A stretch of DNA of 64,000 nucleotides. Origin: Rufibacter immobilis (lineage in GTDB: Bacteria; Bacteroidota; Bacteroidia; Cytophagales; Hymenobacteraceae). The notes beneath the pieces are model-generated. The model worked only from the letters and a program-made list of their open reading frames with translations, searched no databases and was not told the origin of the DNA. Location of the stretch: contig NZ_RJJE01000009.1 of the NCBI RefSeq assembly GCF_003721565.1, forward strand, positions 186,001 through 250,000. The letters are read 5' to 3'. The stretch's first letter is position 1. Every line of letters starts with the position of its first letter. The position numbers were made by a program, and so were the translations under genes. Below, one piece after another: positions 43,031 through 51,147 of the stretch.

Positions 43031-44530
43031 TCAACGCCCGAAGATAGCCAAAAGGCCATCTGCTAGGGTGCGGTCATTGCTCAGGCGGGGCACTTTGTTC
43101 TGGCCACCCAGCTTGCCCTGCCGCTTCATGTACTGCTGAAAAGCGTCTGGCGGCAACAGCGTCACTTTTAAGGTAGCCAAAATGTTCCCGGCAATGAGAT
43201 CATCATAATAGCTGTTGCGGCGGCGCAGGTGCAGGTCCAGGGCTTTGGCAAACTGCGCTGGGTCATGGGGCGGCGTGTCAAAAGCAATGAGCCACTCATG
43301 ATAAGAGGGCGCATCGGTTTGGCTCACGTACGGCGCCACGGTGAACTCGGTCACAGCTACTTCCGGAAACTCAGCCATGGCATCTTTCAAGGCGCCCTCC
43401 ACTTCCTCGCCAATCACGTGCTCGCCAAAAGCCGAGATAAAATGCTTGAGACGGCCGCTCACCACCAGTTTATGCGGGTACAAAGACGTAAACTTCACCG
43501 TGTCGCCAATGGAATAGCCCCAGAGCCCGGCGTTGCTGTTAATAATGAGCGCATAGTTCACGCCGGTCTGCACCTCAGCCAGCGTGAGGCGACGCGGGTT
43601 GGGCTGGTGAAACTCCTCGGCGGGAACAAACTCAAAGAAGATACCGCTGTCGGCTAACAAGAGCAGCCCGGGGTCGTGCTGCTGGTTCTGGAACGCGAAA
43701 AAGCCCTCTGAAGCCGGGAATGTCTCAATAGAATCTACCTTACGGCCAATGCTCTCCAGCAGCTTGGCCCGGTACGGCGCAAAGTTCACCCCCCCGTACA
43801 CAAACAGGTTGAAGTATGGAAACACGTCTTTGATCTGCTTGCCGGTGCGGGCCATGATCTTGTCAAAGTACATCTGCACCCACGGCGGAATGCCCGAGAT
43901 GAGCGTCATGCGCTGATGCAGGGTTTCGCCCACAATGGCGTCCAGTTTGGTTTCCCAGTCTTCAATGACGTTGGTCTGGTAGCTGGGCAATTGGTTTGTG
44001 CGCAGATAACCCGGCACGTGGTGGTTCACAATACCAGACAATCGGCCGGTGTTAATGCCGGAAATCTGCTCCAGCACGGGACTGCCGCTAAGGAAGATCA
44101 GCTTCCCGTCCAGAAACTGTGCCCTTCCGGTTTCATGGATGTAATTGAGCAGCGCATTTTTGGCCCCATTGATGTGGTTGGGGATAGAATCCTGGGTAAT
44201 GGGGATGTACTTGGTGCCCGAGGTGGTACCTGAGGTTTTGGCGAAGTACAGCGGCAAACCTGGCCAGAGCACATCGCGCTCCCCTTGCTTGAGCCGGTCA
44301 AAATATGGCCGGAGCGACTCATAGTCGCGCACGGGCACGGCCTGGGTGAACTCCTGCGGGGTCTGGATGTCCTTGAAATGGTGATCTTTCCCAAAGGCGG
44401 TATTTTCGGCTTTCCTGATGATGGACTGAAACACCTGCTCCTGCGCCTGGGCCGGTTGCGCCATCCAGCGTTGCTGGCGGCTTACTACCCAGGATGCCAA
44501 TGGTTTACTCAAGAACGCTTTTATTCCCAT
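43031..44530 (-). CDS. GH3 auxin-responsive promoter family protein (ANL superfamily)
   Basis: A 499-residue protein of the GH3 acyl-acid-amido synthetase-like family, part of the adenylate-forming superfamily. The ATP-binding motif reads AKTSGTTSGTKYIPIT (about residues 92-107). Further blocks are YGGVNFAPYR, the acyl-site region FPASEGFFAFQ, GYSIGDTVKFTSL and the hinge-like SGRLKHFISAFGEHV. Plant members join amino acids to hormones; bacterial members are widespread in Bacteroidota and their substrate is unknown. The frame begins MGIKAFLSKPLASWV, a good family N-terminus. No partner genes are evident. Confidence 0.88.
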   Translation of the reverse strand: MGIKAFLSKPLASWVVSRQQRWMAQPAQAQEQVFQSIIRKAENTAFGKDHHFKDIQTPQEFTQAVPVRDYESLRPYFDRLKQGERDVLWPGLPLYFAKTSGTTSGTKYIPITQDSIPNHINGAKNALLNYIHETGRAQFLDGKLIFLSGSPVLEQISGINTGRLSGIVNHHVPGYLRTNQLPSYQTNVIEDWETKLDAIVGETLHQRMTLISGIPPWVQMYFDKIMARTGKQIKDVFPYFNLFVYGGVNFAPYRAKLLESIGRKVDSIETFPASEGFFAFQNQQHDPGLLLLADSGIFFEFVPAEEFHQPNPRRLTLAEVQTGVNYALIINSNAGLWGYSIGDTVKFTSLYPHKLVVSGRLKHFISAFGEHVIGEEVEGALKDAMAEFPEVAVTEFTVAPYVSQTDAPSYHEWLIAFDTPPHDPAQFAKALDLHLRRRNSYYDDLIAGNILATLKVTLLPPDAFQQYMKRQGKLGGQNKVPRLSNDRTLADGLLAIFGR

Positions 44531-44654
44531 GTACTGAAGTTACGGTTAGTCACTGGCAGAAGCTGGGCACCCGCAACAGTTGGACTGCCACATCTGCCTC
44601 TGCAAGCCGGTAAAGATAGTAATTTGCTTAGGTTCCTTTCCATGCCCGGCCGTT

Positions 44655-44693
44655 GCGTTTAGGGCCTCTTTTTCCAAAAACGGCCCTAAACAG
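44655..44693. repeat. R1 palindromic element, copy 21
   Basis: GCGTTTAGGGCCTCTTTTTC faces AAAAACGGCCCTAAAC, between the divergent GH3 and OsmC genes. Confidence 0.92.
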
Positions 44694-44775
44694 CATTGGC
44701 CCCTCCTTGCCCTGTACAACCAGAGTTCTTATTTTACAGTACTTATACTCATACAAACTAAAATCAACCAAAACT

Positions 44776-45213
44776 ATGGCTACAAACACTGGCACCGCTA
44801 CTTGGGAAGGCGGCCTTAAAAGCGGGAAAGGCACCGTTTCCACCCAAAGTGGCACCCTAGACGCACGTTTTTCCTTCGGGTCTAGATTTGAGGAAGGCAC
44901 CACCGGCACCAACCCCGAAGAATTGATTGGGGCAGCCCACGCCGGCTGTTTCTCCATGTTCCTGAGCAGCCTGCTGGAAAACGCGGGAACCCCGGCCACT
45001 TCTGTGAGAACCGAGGCCAAGATCACCTTGGGCAAAGACGACACCGGGCCTTTCATCAGTAAGATTGAATTAACCACAGAGGCAGACGTGCCCGGCATCT
45101 CCAACGATGACTTGCAGCAACTGGCCCAGAAAGCCAAAGAAGGCTGCCCTATTTCACGCGCGTTGGCCTCCGTGCCCGAAATCACGCTCAAGACCACCTT
45201 GAAGGGCGCGTAA
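44776..45213 (+). CDS. OsmC family peroxiredoxin
   Basis: A 145-residue OsmC-type thiol peroxidase that reduces organic hydroperoxides. The two catalytic cysteines are in the canonical contexts AAHAGCFSMFLS (about residue 57) and AKEGCPISRAL (about residue 123). The conserved Arg is in the N-terminal LDARFSFGSRFEEG and the Glu is in NPEELIGAAH. The start at 44776 (MATNTGTATWEGG) matches the family; the open frame upstream runs through an R1 element. Together with BshA and the peroxiredoxin at 45.9 kb it adds to the oxidant-defence genes in the window. Confidence 0.94.
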   Translation: MATNTGTATWEGGLKSGKGTVSTQSGTLDARFSFGSRFEEGTTGTNPEELIGAAHAGCFSMFLSSLLENAGTPATSVRTEAKITLGKDDTGPFISKIELTTEADVPGISNDDLQQLAQKAKEGCPISRALASVPEITLKTTLKGA

Positions 45214-45252
45214 ACCCCACAACCGGCCCTCCGGCAGGTATTGAATTTTCAC

Positions 45253-45260
45253 TATCTTTG
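45253..45260 (+). promoter_or_regulatory. -7 box TATCTTTG
   Basis: An exact TAnnTTTG match 18 bp before the ATG of the 45279 gene. No -33 TTG at the usual spacing. Confidence 0.5.
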
Positions 45261-45278
45261 CCCCATACAAATTAATGC

Positions 45279-45776
45279 ATGAAATCATTGGCTAGGGTTG
45301 GGTTGCGGCCGTCACGCGACCACAGAATTTCCTTCGGGGTGCAGTTGGCACTGGTTGTTTTATGGTTGGCGTACGGCCTGTTCCTCATCATGACGGAGCC
45401 GGGCAACTCCACCAATGACCGGCATTTTATCCATTATGTGTTCCTGATTCTGGCCTTGGGGTACCTGGTGTTCATTCTGGCCCAGAACACTTCTGTGTTT
45501 GGGCGTCAGTCTTACCTTGAGATCACCCCCGCCTACGTGGTGGAGAAACGCGGACATTTCAAGAAGAAAATCGCGGTTCACCTGCAGGATGTGACGGAAA
45601 TAAACTTAACTCCCGCTCAGGCCCGCTTCTCCATGCGCGACGGCAGCCGTTGCCAGGTGAGCCTCAAGCTCATCAGTACCCGTAAAGGGCAGCGGGTGGC
45701 CAAGGAGAAAATTCTGGAAGTAGCGGAAAAGCACGGCATCCCGGTAACTGAAAATTCTGGCACCAGCCGTAGATAA
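45279..45776 (+). CDS. membrane protein with PH-like domain, unknown function
   Basis: A 165-residue protein with two membrane helices (FGVQLALVVLWLAYGLFLIM and HYVFLILALGYLVFILAQ, about residues 23-75). A soluble C-terminal domain of beta-strand and helix pattern follows (YLEITPAYVVEKRGHFKKKI, VHLQDVTEINLTPAQARF, KEKILEVAEKHGIPV). This layout resembles small PH-like (bPH) membrane proteins. No specific function can be given. It has its own -7 box, and an R1 element begins 2 bp after its stop. Confidence 0.7.
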   Translation: MKSLARVGLRPSRDHRISFGVQLALVVLWLAYGLFLIMTEPGNSTNDRHFIHYVFLILALGYLVFILAQNTSVFGRQSYLEITPAYVVEKRGHFKKKIAVHLQDVTEINLTPAQARFSMRDGSRCQVSLKLISTRKGQRVAKEKILEVAEKHGIPVTENSGTSRR

Positions 45777-45778
45777 GC

Positions 45779-45817
45779 CGTTTAGGGGCTCTTTTTCCAG
45801 AAACTCGTCTAAAACAG
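45779..45817. repeat. R1 palindromic element, copy 22 (asymmetric)
   Basis: CCGTTTAGGGGCTCTTTTTC with loose arm CTCGTCTAAAACAG. It starts 2 bp after a stop codon and runs directly into a terminator hairpin. Confidence 0.88.
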
Positions 45818-45854
45818 AGGCGGCCATTCTTTGCAGAATGGCCGCCTCTGTTTT
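45811..45854. terminator. bidirectional intrinsic terminator
   Basis: AAAACAGAGGCGGCCATTCT (45811-45830) pairs perfectly with AGAATGGCCGCCTCTGTTTT (45835-45854) around TTGC. It lies between convergent genes. Confidence 0.95.
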
Positions 45855-45866
45855 TATGGCTGAAAT

Positions 45867-46505
45867 TTAGTCCAGGTTAGGCTGGGGCGTTAACCGCAGG
45901 TACGGTTTCACCACAACGTGGCCTTTGGGGAACTTGGCCTCTACTTCTTCCTGCTTCACCGATGGCAGAATCACGCAGTCCTGGCCGTTTTCCCAGTTGG
46001 CCGGGGTGGCCACGCTGTGATTGGCAGTCAGTTGCAGGGAATCAATCACCCGCAGAATCTCAGCGAAGTTACGGCCCGTGGAAGCGGGGTAGGTGAAAAT
46101 CAGTTTTACTTTCTTGTCTGGCCCAATGATGAACACAGAGCGTACCGTAAAGGTATCGCTGGCGTTGGGGTGAATCATGTCATACAGGTCAGAAACCTTA
46201 CGGTCTGGGTCCGCAATGATGGGGAAGTTGACCGTGGTGTTCTGCGTCTCGTTGATGTCGGCAATCCAGCCGTGGTGTGAGTCTATGGGGTCTACGCTCA
46301 ATGCGGCCACCTTCACGCCTCGGCGGTCAAACTCATCTTTGATTTTAGCCACTGCGCCCAGTTCTGTGGTGCAAACGGGGGTATAATCACGGGGGTGCGA
46401 AAACAGCACGGCCCAACCGTCGCCAATCCACTCATGGAAATGGAGGGTGCCTTGAGAGGTTTCTGCGGTAAAATCAGGAGCGATATCGCCAAGTCTTAAT
46501 GCCAT
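45867..46505 (-). CDS. 1-Cys peroxiredoxin (Prx6 type)
   Basis: A 212-residue peroxiredoxin that reduces hydrogen peroxide and organic peroxides. The peroxidatic cysteine is in DYTPVCTTELGAV (about residue 47). The N-terminal LRLGDIAPDFTAETSQG and the C-terminal WENGQDCVILPSV with FPKGHVVVKPYLR fit the Prx6 subgroup. A second Cys is in QDCV, but the typical resolving arrangement is absent, as expected for 1-Cys enzymes. The reductant in this organism could be bacillithiol, since bshA is present; this is inference. The upstream region is long and gene-free. Confidence 0.93.
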   Translation of the reverse strand: MALRLGDIAPDFTAETSQGTLHFHEWIGDGWAVLFSHPRDYTPVCTTELGAVAKIKDEFDRRGVKVAALSVDPIDSHHGWIADINETQNTTVNFPIIADPDRKVSDLYDMIHPNASDTFTVRSVFIIGPDKKVKLIFTYPASTGRNFAEILRVIDSLQLTANHSVATPANWENGQDCVILPSVKQEEVEAKFPKGHVVVKPYLRLTPQPNLD

Positions 46506-46841
46506 GGTTTTATTTCAGTTTCAGGTGAAAGAGCGGGTTTAAGTTCATCTACTTGCGGTCAGTCAATCTCCCCAAAGGAAGCCACCAACCTCAAATCTCT
46601 ATAGATGAAGTAGACAAATAAAGAGAGCAATTGCCAGAATTCCAACTAACCAAGTCAAAAGTTGAGGAACTGCCAGAAAAAACAGAGAACTGTTGACATT
46701 CCTGAGCGGATTTAAACCTGAGACTCAGGCATATTGAATAGGCAAAGTGCCTCAGTTCCTGTAGGTGCCTAAAACGTTTAGGGGCCGTTTTTGGAAAAAC
46801 GGCCCCTAAACGGAAAACTCAATTATGTCTGTTGAGGAAAA
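46506..46841. other. 336-bp intergenic region
   Basis: It contains the peroxiredoxin promoter side and a perfect R1 copy at 46775-46812. No other structure or small gene was seen. Confidence 0.6.
46775..46812. repeat. R1 palindromic element, copy 23 (perfect)
   Basis: CGTTTAGGGGCCGTTTTT and AAAAACGGCCCCTAAACG are perfect 18-bp arms around GG. It lies 29 bp beyond the Rrf2 gene stop. Confidence 0.96.
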
Positions 46842-47291
46842 TTAAATCTGGTTCGCCTCTTCTTCCACCATCAACGCGGTCACTTTGGAGAAATCGGCGA
46901 GGTAGGTGGTGTCCAGTATGTCACAGGTGGCATCGCGCACGCGCTTCATGAGCAGGCGTATCTCACAGGTAGACTCGTCTACGCATTCATCACATTTCTT
47001 GTAGTACAGGTGGCTCACGCAGTGCACCGGGGCCAAAGGCCCGTCAATCATCCTGATCACGTTGCCTACTGAGATCTGCGCCGGGTCTTTCACCAACGTA
47101 TAGCCGCCGTTCTTGCCGCGGGTGCTCTGCACAATCTGCTGCACTTTCAGGTCTACCAGAATGGCTTCCAGAAACTTACGCGGGATGCGCTCTGCGGTGG
47201 CAATCTCAGAGATAAGCACCAGACCACGGTCATGCTGCTTCGCCAAATAAAGAAGTGCTTTGAGCGCGTACTTGGCCTTTTTTGAAATCAT
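46842..47291 (-). CDS. Rrf2 family transcriptional regulator
   Basis: A 149-residue winged-helix regulator. The N-terminal helix-turn-helix (ISKKAKYALKALLYLAKQHD, then ISEIATAERIPRKFLEAIL) is typical of Rrf2/IscR/CymR. The effector region has Cys residues in VHCVSHLYYKKCDECVDEST and a further CEI, spaced like the iron-sulfur ligands of IscR/NsrR-type members, so it may sense iron-sulfur status, nitric oxide or redox state. It lies 22 bp downstream of dnaA on the same strand and is almost certainly co-transcribed with it, an unusual partner for dnaA. Confidence 0.9.
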   Translation of the reverse strand: MISKKAKYALKALLYLAKQHDRGLVLISEIATAERIPRKFLEAILVDLKVQQIVQSTRGKNGGYTLVKDPAQISVGNVIRMIDGPLAPVHCVSHLYYKKCDECVDESTCEIRLLMKRVRDATCDILDTTYLADFSKVTALMVEEEANQI

Positions 47292-47313
47292 AGGGTGTAG
47301 AGAAAACGCGTTG

Positions 47314-48744
47314 TTAAACCGCCTTCACCTTGAACTTCTTCTGCAGCTCCTGGATAGAAGCCTTGAATTTTTTGTCGGTGTCAATCAGGTCAGACACCGT
47401 CTGTACTGAGTGGATTACCGTGGAATGGTCGCGGCCGCCAAAATGGTACCCAATGGACTTAAGCGAATGGCTGGTGTATTCCTTCGCGAAATACATGGCC
47501 ACCTGGCGCGCCGTCACAATCTCTTTCTTGCGGGTTTTGGCTTTGAGCGAATCCAAACTCACCTGAAAATACTCGGCCACAGTTTTCTGGATGAAATCCA
47601 GGTTTACCTCGGTCTCCACATCTTCAATAATGTGCTTGAGCGCGGCTTTAGCTAGTTCCAGGTCAATCTCTTTGCGGTTCAAGGAGGACTGCGCTATCAA
47701 CGAAATCAAGACCCCTTCCAGTTCCCGCACGTTGGTGTCTACGCTGTAGGCCAGGTATTCAATCACGTTGTCTGGGATGTGGATGCCGTCACTCTGCATC
47801 TTTTTCTGGATGATGGCCATACGGGTTTCAAAGTCGGGGCTCTGCAAATCGGCGGTGAGACCCCACTTGAAGCGCGATAACAGACGCTCTTCCAAACCTT
47901 TGAGGTCACGTGGCGGACAGTCTGAGGTCATCACAATCTGCTTGCCGCTCTGGTGCAGGTGGTTAAAGATGTGGAAGAACATCTCCTGGGTTTTCTCCTT
48001 CCCGCTCAGGAACTGCACGTCGTCAATGATGAGGATATCTACCAGCAGGTAGAAATTGGCGAAATCCTGTACGTTATTGGTTTTCAGGGACTCAATGAAC
48101 TGGTTCACGAATTTCTCTGAAGACACGTACAGCACAAACTTGTCTGGGTTGTTGCCTTTGATGTGGTTGCCAATGGCCTGCACCAGGTGGGTCTTGCCCA
48201 AACCTACGCCGCCATACACCATTAAGGGATTAAAGGAAGTGGTACCGGGCTTGTTGGCCACGGCATACCCCGCTGAACGCGCCAGACGGTTGCAGTCTCC
48301 TTCAATATAATTCTCAAAGGTGTAGCTCTGGTTTAGCTGGGAGTTGAAAAAGTGCCGGTCAATGGCTTTGGACTCAAACGGGTTCTTCAGGAAGCTCCGC
48401 TCCGGGCTGTATGAATTGACAACCGCACTGGGCACTTTTTTAGTGGGGATATTTACCGTCTGGGGCTTGCTGTGGTCGTTGCCTTGGTCTACAATAATAG
48501 AGTATTCCAAACGGCCCTCAGAGCCCAGTTCCTGGAACACCACTTTCTTCAGGAGGCTTACATAATGCTCTTCCAGCCACTCATAGAAGAATTGGCTGGG
48601 CACCTGTATGGTGAGCACATTATTAGCCAAAGACAACGGCACGATGGGCTCGAACCACGTCTTGTAGCTCTGCTCGCCAATGTTGTCTTTGATAACTTGT
48701 AAACAGTTATGCCAGACGGTTGTACAGTCTTTTACCATTAACAT
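47314..48744 (-). CDS. dnaA: chromosomal replication initiator protein DnaA
   Basis: A 476-residue replication initiator. Domain I: VWHNCLQVIKDNIGEQSYKT. Domain III AAA+: Walker A GGVGLGKTHLVQAI, Walker B ILIIDDVQFL, box VII region LLSRFKWGL. Domain IV DNA binding: ARQVAMYFAKEYTSHSLKSI then FGGRDHSTVIHSV, the DnaA signature. ATG codons at 48744 and 48738 are both possible starts; the open frame to 48756 begins with TTG. No clear TTATCCACA-type DnaA boxes were seen beside the gene, so the origin is probably not immediately adjacent. It is followed by an Rrf2 regulator. Confidence 0.96.
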   Translation of the reverse strand: MLMVKDCTTVWHNCLQVIKDNIGEQSYKTWFEPIVPLSLANNVLTIQVPSQFFYEWLEEHYVSLLKKVVFQELGSEGRLEYSIIVDQGNDHSKPQTVNIPTKKVPSAVVNSYSPERSFLKNPFESKAIDRHFFNSQLNQSYTFENYIEGDCNRLARSAGYAVANKPGTTSFNPLMVYGGVGLGKTHLVQAIGNHIKGNNPDKFVLYVSSEKFVNQFIESLKTNNVQDFANFYLLVDILIIDDVQFLSGKEKTQEMFFHIFNHLHQSGKQIVMTSDCPPRDLKGLEERLLSRFKWGLTADLQSPDFETRMAIIQKKMQSDGIHIPDNVIEYLAYSVDTNVRELEGVLISLIAQSSLNRKEIDLELAKAALKHIIEDVETEVNLDFIQKTVAEYFQVSLDSLKAKTRKKEIVTARQVAMYFAKEYTSHSLKSIGYHFGGRDHSTVIHSVQTVSDLIDTDKKFKASIQELQKKFKVKAV

Positions 48745-48834
48745 CGCTTCTTCCAATCCCGCGTTTATTTGAGTGTAGAATTTTTCAGGGGGTTACAAAA
48801 ATGGAAAAAAACTCCTGAGAAAAAAACTTGAAGA

Positions 48835-49770
48835 TTACGAAATAATAACACGGTCATTCAAAGGCAGCACAGAAGCCGTTGCGGCCGTTTTTGACTTGTT
48901 TTTTCTCTGGAAGGTAAAGTCTATGCGGCCCAGGTTAATCCCCGACCAACCCACCTGATTCACCAGGGTCACGTGCCCGTCTGCGTGGGTAATTTTCTCG
49001 GGCTCGTCCAGGAACGTATGGGTGTGTCCACCAATGATGAGGTCTATGCCGCTCACCTGCCGGGCCAGTTTCCGGTCATCAATTTTGTTGTACTTATAGT
49101 CATAGCCAAGGTGCGAAAGGCATATCACCAGGTCTACTTTTTCCTGTTCTCGCAGGGTTTTCACCATTTGCCGGGCGGTAGCCACGGGATCAAGGTATTG
49201 GGTGCCGGCAAAGTGGTTATCGGCTACCAGGCCCGCCAGTTCAATCCCCAACCCGAACACGCCCACGCGCACGCCTTCTTTCACAAACACCTTGTAGGGC
49301 TCAAATCTTCCTTTTAAAATGGTGTTGGAGAAGTCATAGTTGGCAATGAGGAACGGGAACCCGGCATGGGGCAACTGTTTCTGCAAACCTTCCAGCCCGT
49401 TGTCAAAATCGTGGTTGCCCAGGGTGGCGGCATCGTAGCCCATCTGGGTCATGAGCTTGTACTCCAGCTCTCCCCCGAAGAAGTTGAAATAAGGGGTTCC
49501 CTGCCAGATGTCGCCGGCGTCCAGCAACAGCACATTAGGTTCCTGCGCCCTGATCTGCTTTACCAGCGTGGCCCGGCGGGCCATACCGCCCATGCCCCCG
49601 TTCTTGCGCCCATCATTGGGGAAAGGATCTATGCGCGAGTGCATGTCATTGGTGTGCAGAATGGTAAGTTTGATAGGGGCCGCCGCGGCAGTTCCCAAGG
49701 TAGGCAAGCCCAACACCGCCAAACCGGCCGCTCCGGCTACTGTATTCTTTATAAAATCGCGACGATTCAT
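48835..49770 (-). CDS. 5'-nucleotidase family metallophosphatase (catalytic half)
   Basis: A 311-residue exported calcineurin-like phosphoesterase matching the N-terminal domain of UshA-type 5'-nucleotidases. A Tat-like signal (NRRDFIKNTVAGAAGLAVLG) precedes ILHTNDMHSRIDPF (metal ligands Asp and His), LLLDAGDIWQGTPY, LGNHDFDNGLEG, CLSHLGYDYK and GGHTHTFLDEP. The C-terminal substrate-specificity domain of UshA is missing here but is encoded by the next gene upstream (49899-50669). The start at 49770 is chosen because it gives the twin-arginine-like signal. Its activity would be periplasmic nucleotide dephosphorylation. Confidence 0.93.
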   Translation of the reverse strand: MNRRDFIKNTVAGAAGLAVLGLPTLGTAAAAPIKLTILHTNDMHSRIDPFPNDGRKNGGMGGMARRATLVKQIRAQEPNVLLLDAGDIWQGTPYFNFFGGELEYKLMTQMGYDAATLGNHDFDNGLEGLQKQLPHAGFPFLIANYDFSNTILKGRFEPYKVFVKEGVRVGVFGLGIELAGLVADNHFAGTQYLDPVATARQMVKTLREQEKVDLVICLSHLGYDYKYNKIDDRKLARQVSGIDLIIGGHTHTFLDEPEKITHADGHVTLVNQVGWSGINLGRIDFTFQRKNKSKTAATASVLPLNDRVIIS

Positions 49771-49779
49771 CTTTTCTGG

Positions 49780-49810
49780 CATCAAGTATCGTGTAGCAAG
49801 TAGCACGATG
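49780..49810. repeat. TGCTACTTGATAC-family repeat, copy 1
   Basis: Minus-strand CATCGTGCTACTTGCTACAC, then GATACTTGATG; related to 49855-49902 and 56413-56451. Confidence 0.7.
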
Positions 49811-49854
49811 TCTGAATAATAATTCTTTGGTTAGGAGGCTGTATTGTACCAGTT

Positions 49855-49902
49855 TGTAGCATGCTAAGTCTTGCTACCTGATACGCGATTCGTGCTACTT
49901 AC
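49855..49902. repeat. TGCTACTTGATAC-family repeat, copy 2
   Basis: CTTGCTACCTGATACGCGAT, then CGTGCTACTTA, in the gap between the two nucleotidase genes. Confidence 0.65.
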
Positions 49903-50669
49903 TTAATCACTTTCACCCGGCCGTCTTTCTGGGCGGTCACGGGTTTGCCCTGGGCGGTGTGCTGCTGAATCTCTTTCATGATGGCATCACGGGCCAACAA
50001 ACCTGCTTTCTCTGACTTGAGCGCCTTTTTCAGGAAGCCCATGTTGTCGCCGCCGTTGGCCAGATAGTCTGAGATAGCCAGCGTGTAGGTCTTATTTATA
50101 TCTAAGGGCTGCCCCCCAATGGAAATGGCCTCGGCTTTGCCGTTGCGCACGGTGTAGGCGGCATTGGCGATAACCAGGATTTTGGTGCGGGCCGCGAAGT
50201 CAAACATTTCCTGCACGGTGGCGCCAGAGAGGGTAAGAACCATCATCTCGTTCTCAAAAGGCATCAGTTCAAAGACATCGCCCACGGTGATGGGACCCTG
50301 GTCAATAGGATTGCGCAGGCCGCCGTTGGTCATGCCTCCCATGTCCACGGGTTTGCCATACACGGCCATGACCTGGGTACGGCTCAGGTCGGCCACGAAA
50401 TTGCCCAGCGAGGACTCATATTCGCCTTTCTCCAGGGCCACGGGCGCCTGCCCAATCACTTCGTTCATGGTTTGGTCTACCTTGATACGGAAGGGGGCGA
50501 TGGTGCTTTCAGCGGTAGGGTCTGGGGTAATCTGGGTATTGACGGGAATATCTGTGTTGACTGACAGGCTGACCGAAGGGACTAATTCCTTCTGGCACCC
50601 GGCCAGCGCCAAGGTTATTCCAAGCCCCAGCGAAAGTCCGCGGGTCCGGAAGAGAGAAAATAGAGACAT
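49899..50669 (-). CDS. 5'-nucleotidase C-terminal-domain lipoprotein
   Basis: A 256-residue lipoprotein (signal GLSLGLGITLALAGC with lipobox LAGC). The mature part matches the UshA C-terminal domain: ESSLGNFVADLSRTQ, MTNGGLRNPIDQGPITVGDV, ELMPFENEMMVLTLSGATVQ, and the late TLAISDYLANGGDNM. In single-chain 5'-nucleotidases this domain binds the nucleoside part of the substrate. Here it is a separate membrane-anchored protein, encoded 128 bp upstream of the catalytic half on the same strand. The two probably form a split enzyme, with the catalytic part Tat-exported and this part tethered by lipid. Confidence 0.9.
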   Translation of the reverse strand: MSLFSLFRTRGLSLGLGITLALAGCQKELVPSVSLSVNTDIPVNTQITPDPTAESTIAPFRIKVDQTMNEVIGQAPVALEKGEYESSLGNFVADLSRTQVMAVYGKPVDMGGMTNGGLRNPIDQGPITVGDVFELMPFENEMMVLTLSGATVQEMFDFAARTKILVIANAAYTVRNGKAEAISIGGQPLDINKTYTLAISDYLANGGDNMGFLKKALKSEKAGLLARDAIMKEIQQHTAQGKPVTAQKDGRVKVIK

Positions 50670-51147
50670 GATTAACTACTGATTTTACCAAAGATACGGG
50701 AGCAGGCCCAATAAAAGCAACCTCCTTTACAGCGCATCTAGCTCGTTTCAGGGCAAAAACAGCCTACAACACAGTCTCTTCGGTTTCTACGCATGCCTCT
50801 TAACCTCTTGACATTGAATAAGTTTTTATGTATCATTGTTTCACATCGGTTCTATACCTGTCGCATAAGGTTTAGTAATACCGCTACTATGGCAAAGAAC
50901 GTCCCGCTCTTTTTCCTCCTGTTAAAGCGGCGGAGGCAACCTGTTTCCTGGCCTGCTTCCGCACAGCGCTTCAAGGGCATTCTCCCTTTCCGGCATATCT
51001 ATGCCGCGTATTGCCGGGCCAAGACAACGAACCTTGTATTTCCCCCGCCCAAACTGGGTCTTTCTTGTAGTTCGCGTTGCTTTTAGGCTTCTTGCTTACC
51101 AGAGCAGCGTTCCGTTCACCATCACTTCACCCCAAACCATCTACAAC
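50670..51147. other. 478-bp region without a supported gene
   Basis: An open frame at 50793-51086 has no family features and is probably not coding. The promoter of the small gene at 51148 should lie here. Nothing else was recognised. Confidence 0.55.

Noticed and set aside
48745-48834. Replication origin next to dnaA
   Set aside because: The gap is short and shows no TTATCCACA-like DnaA boxes or clear AT-rich unwinding repeats.
50793-51086. 97-codon plus-strand frame
   Set aside because: No family features, signal peptide or terminator, and the sequence looks like random translation of intergenic DNA.
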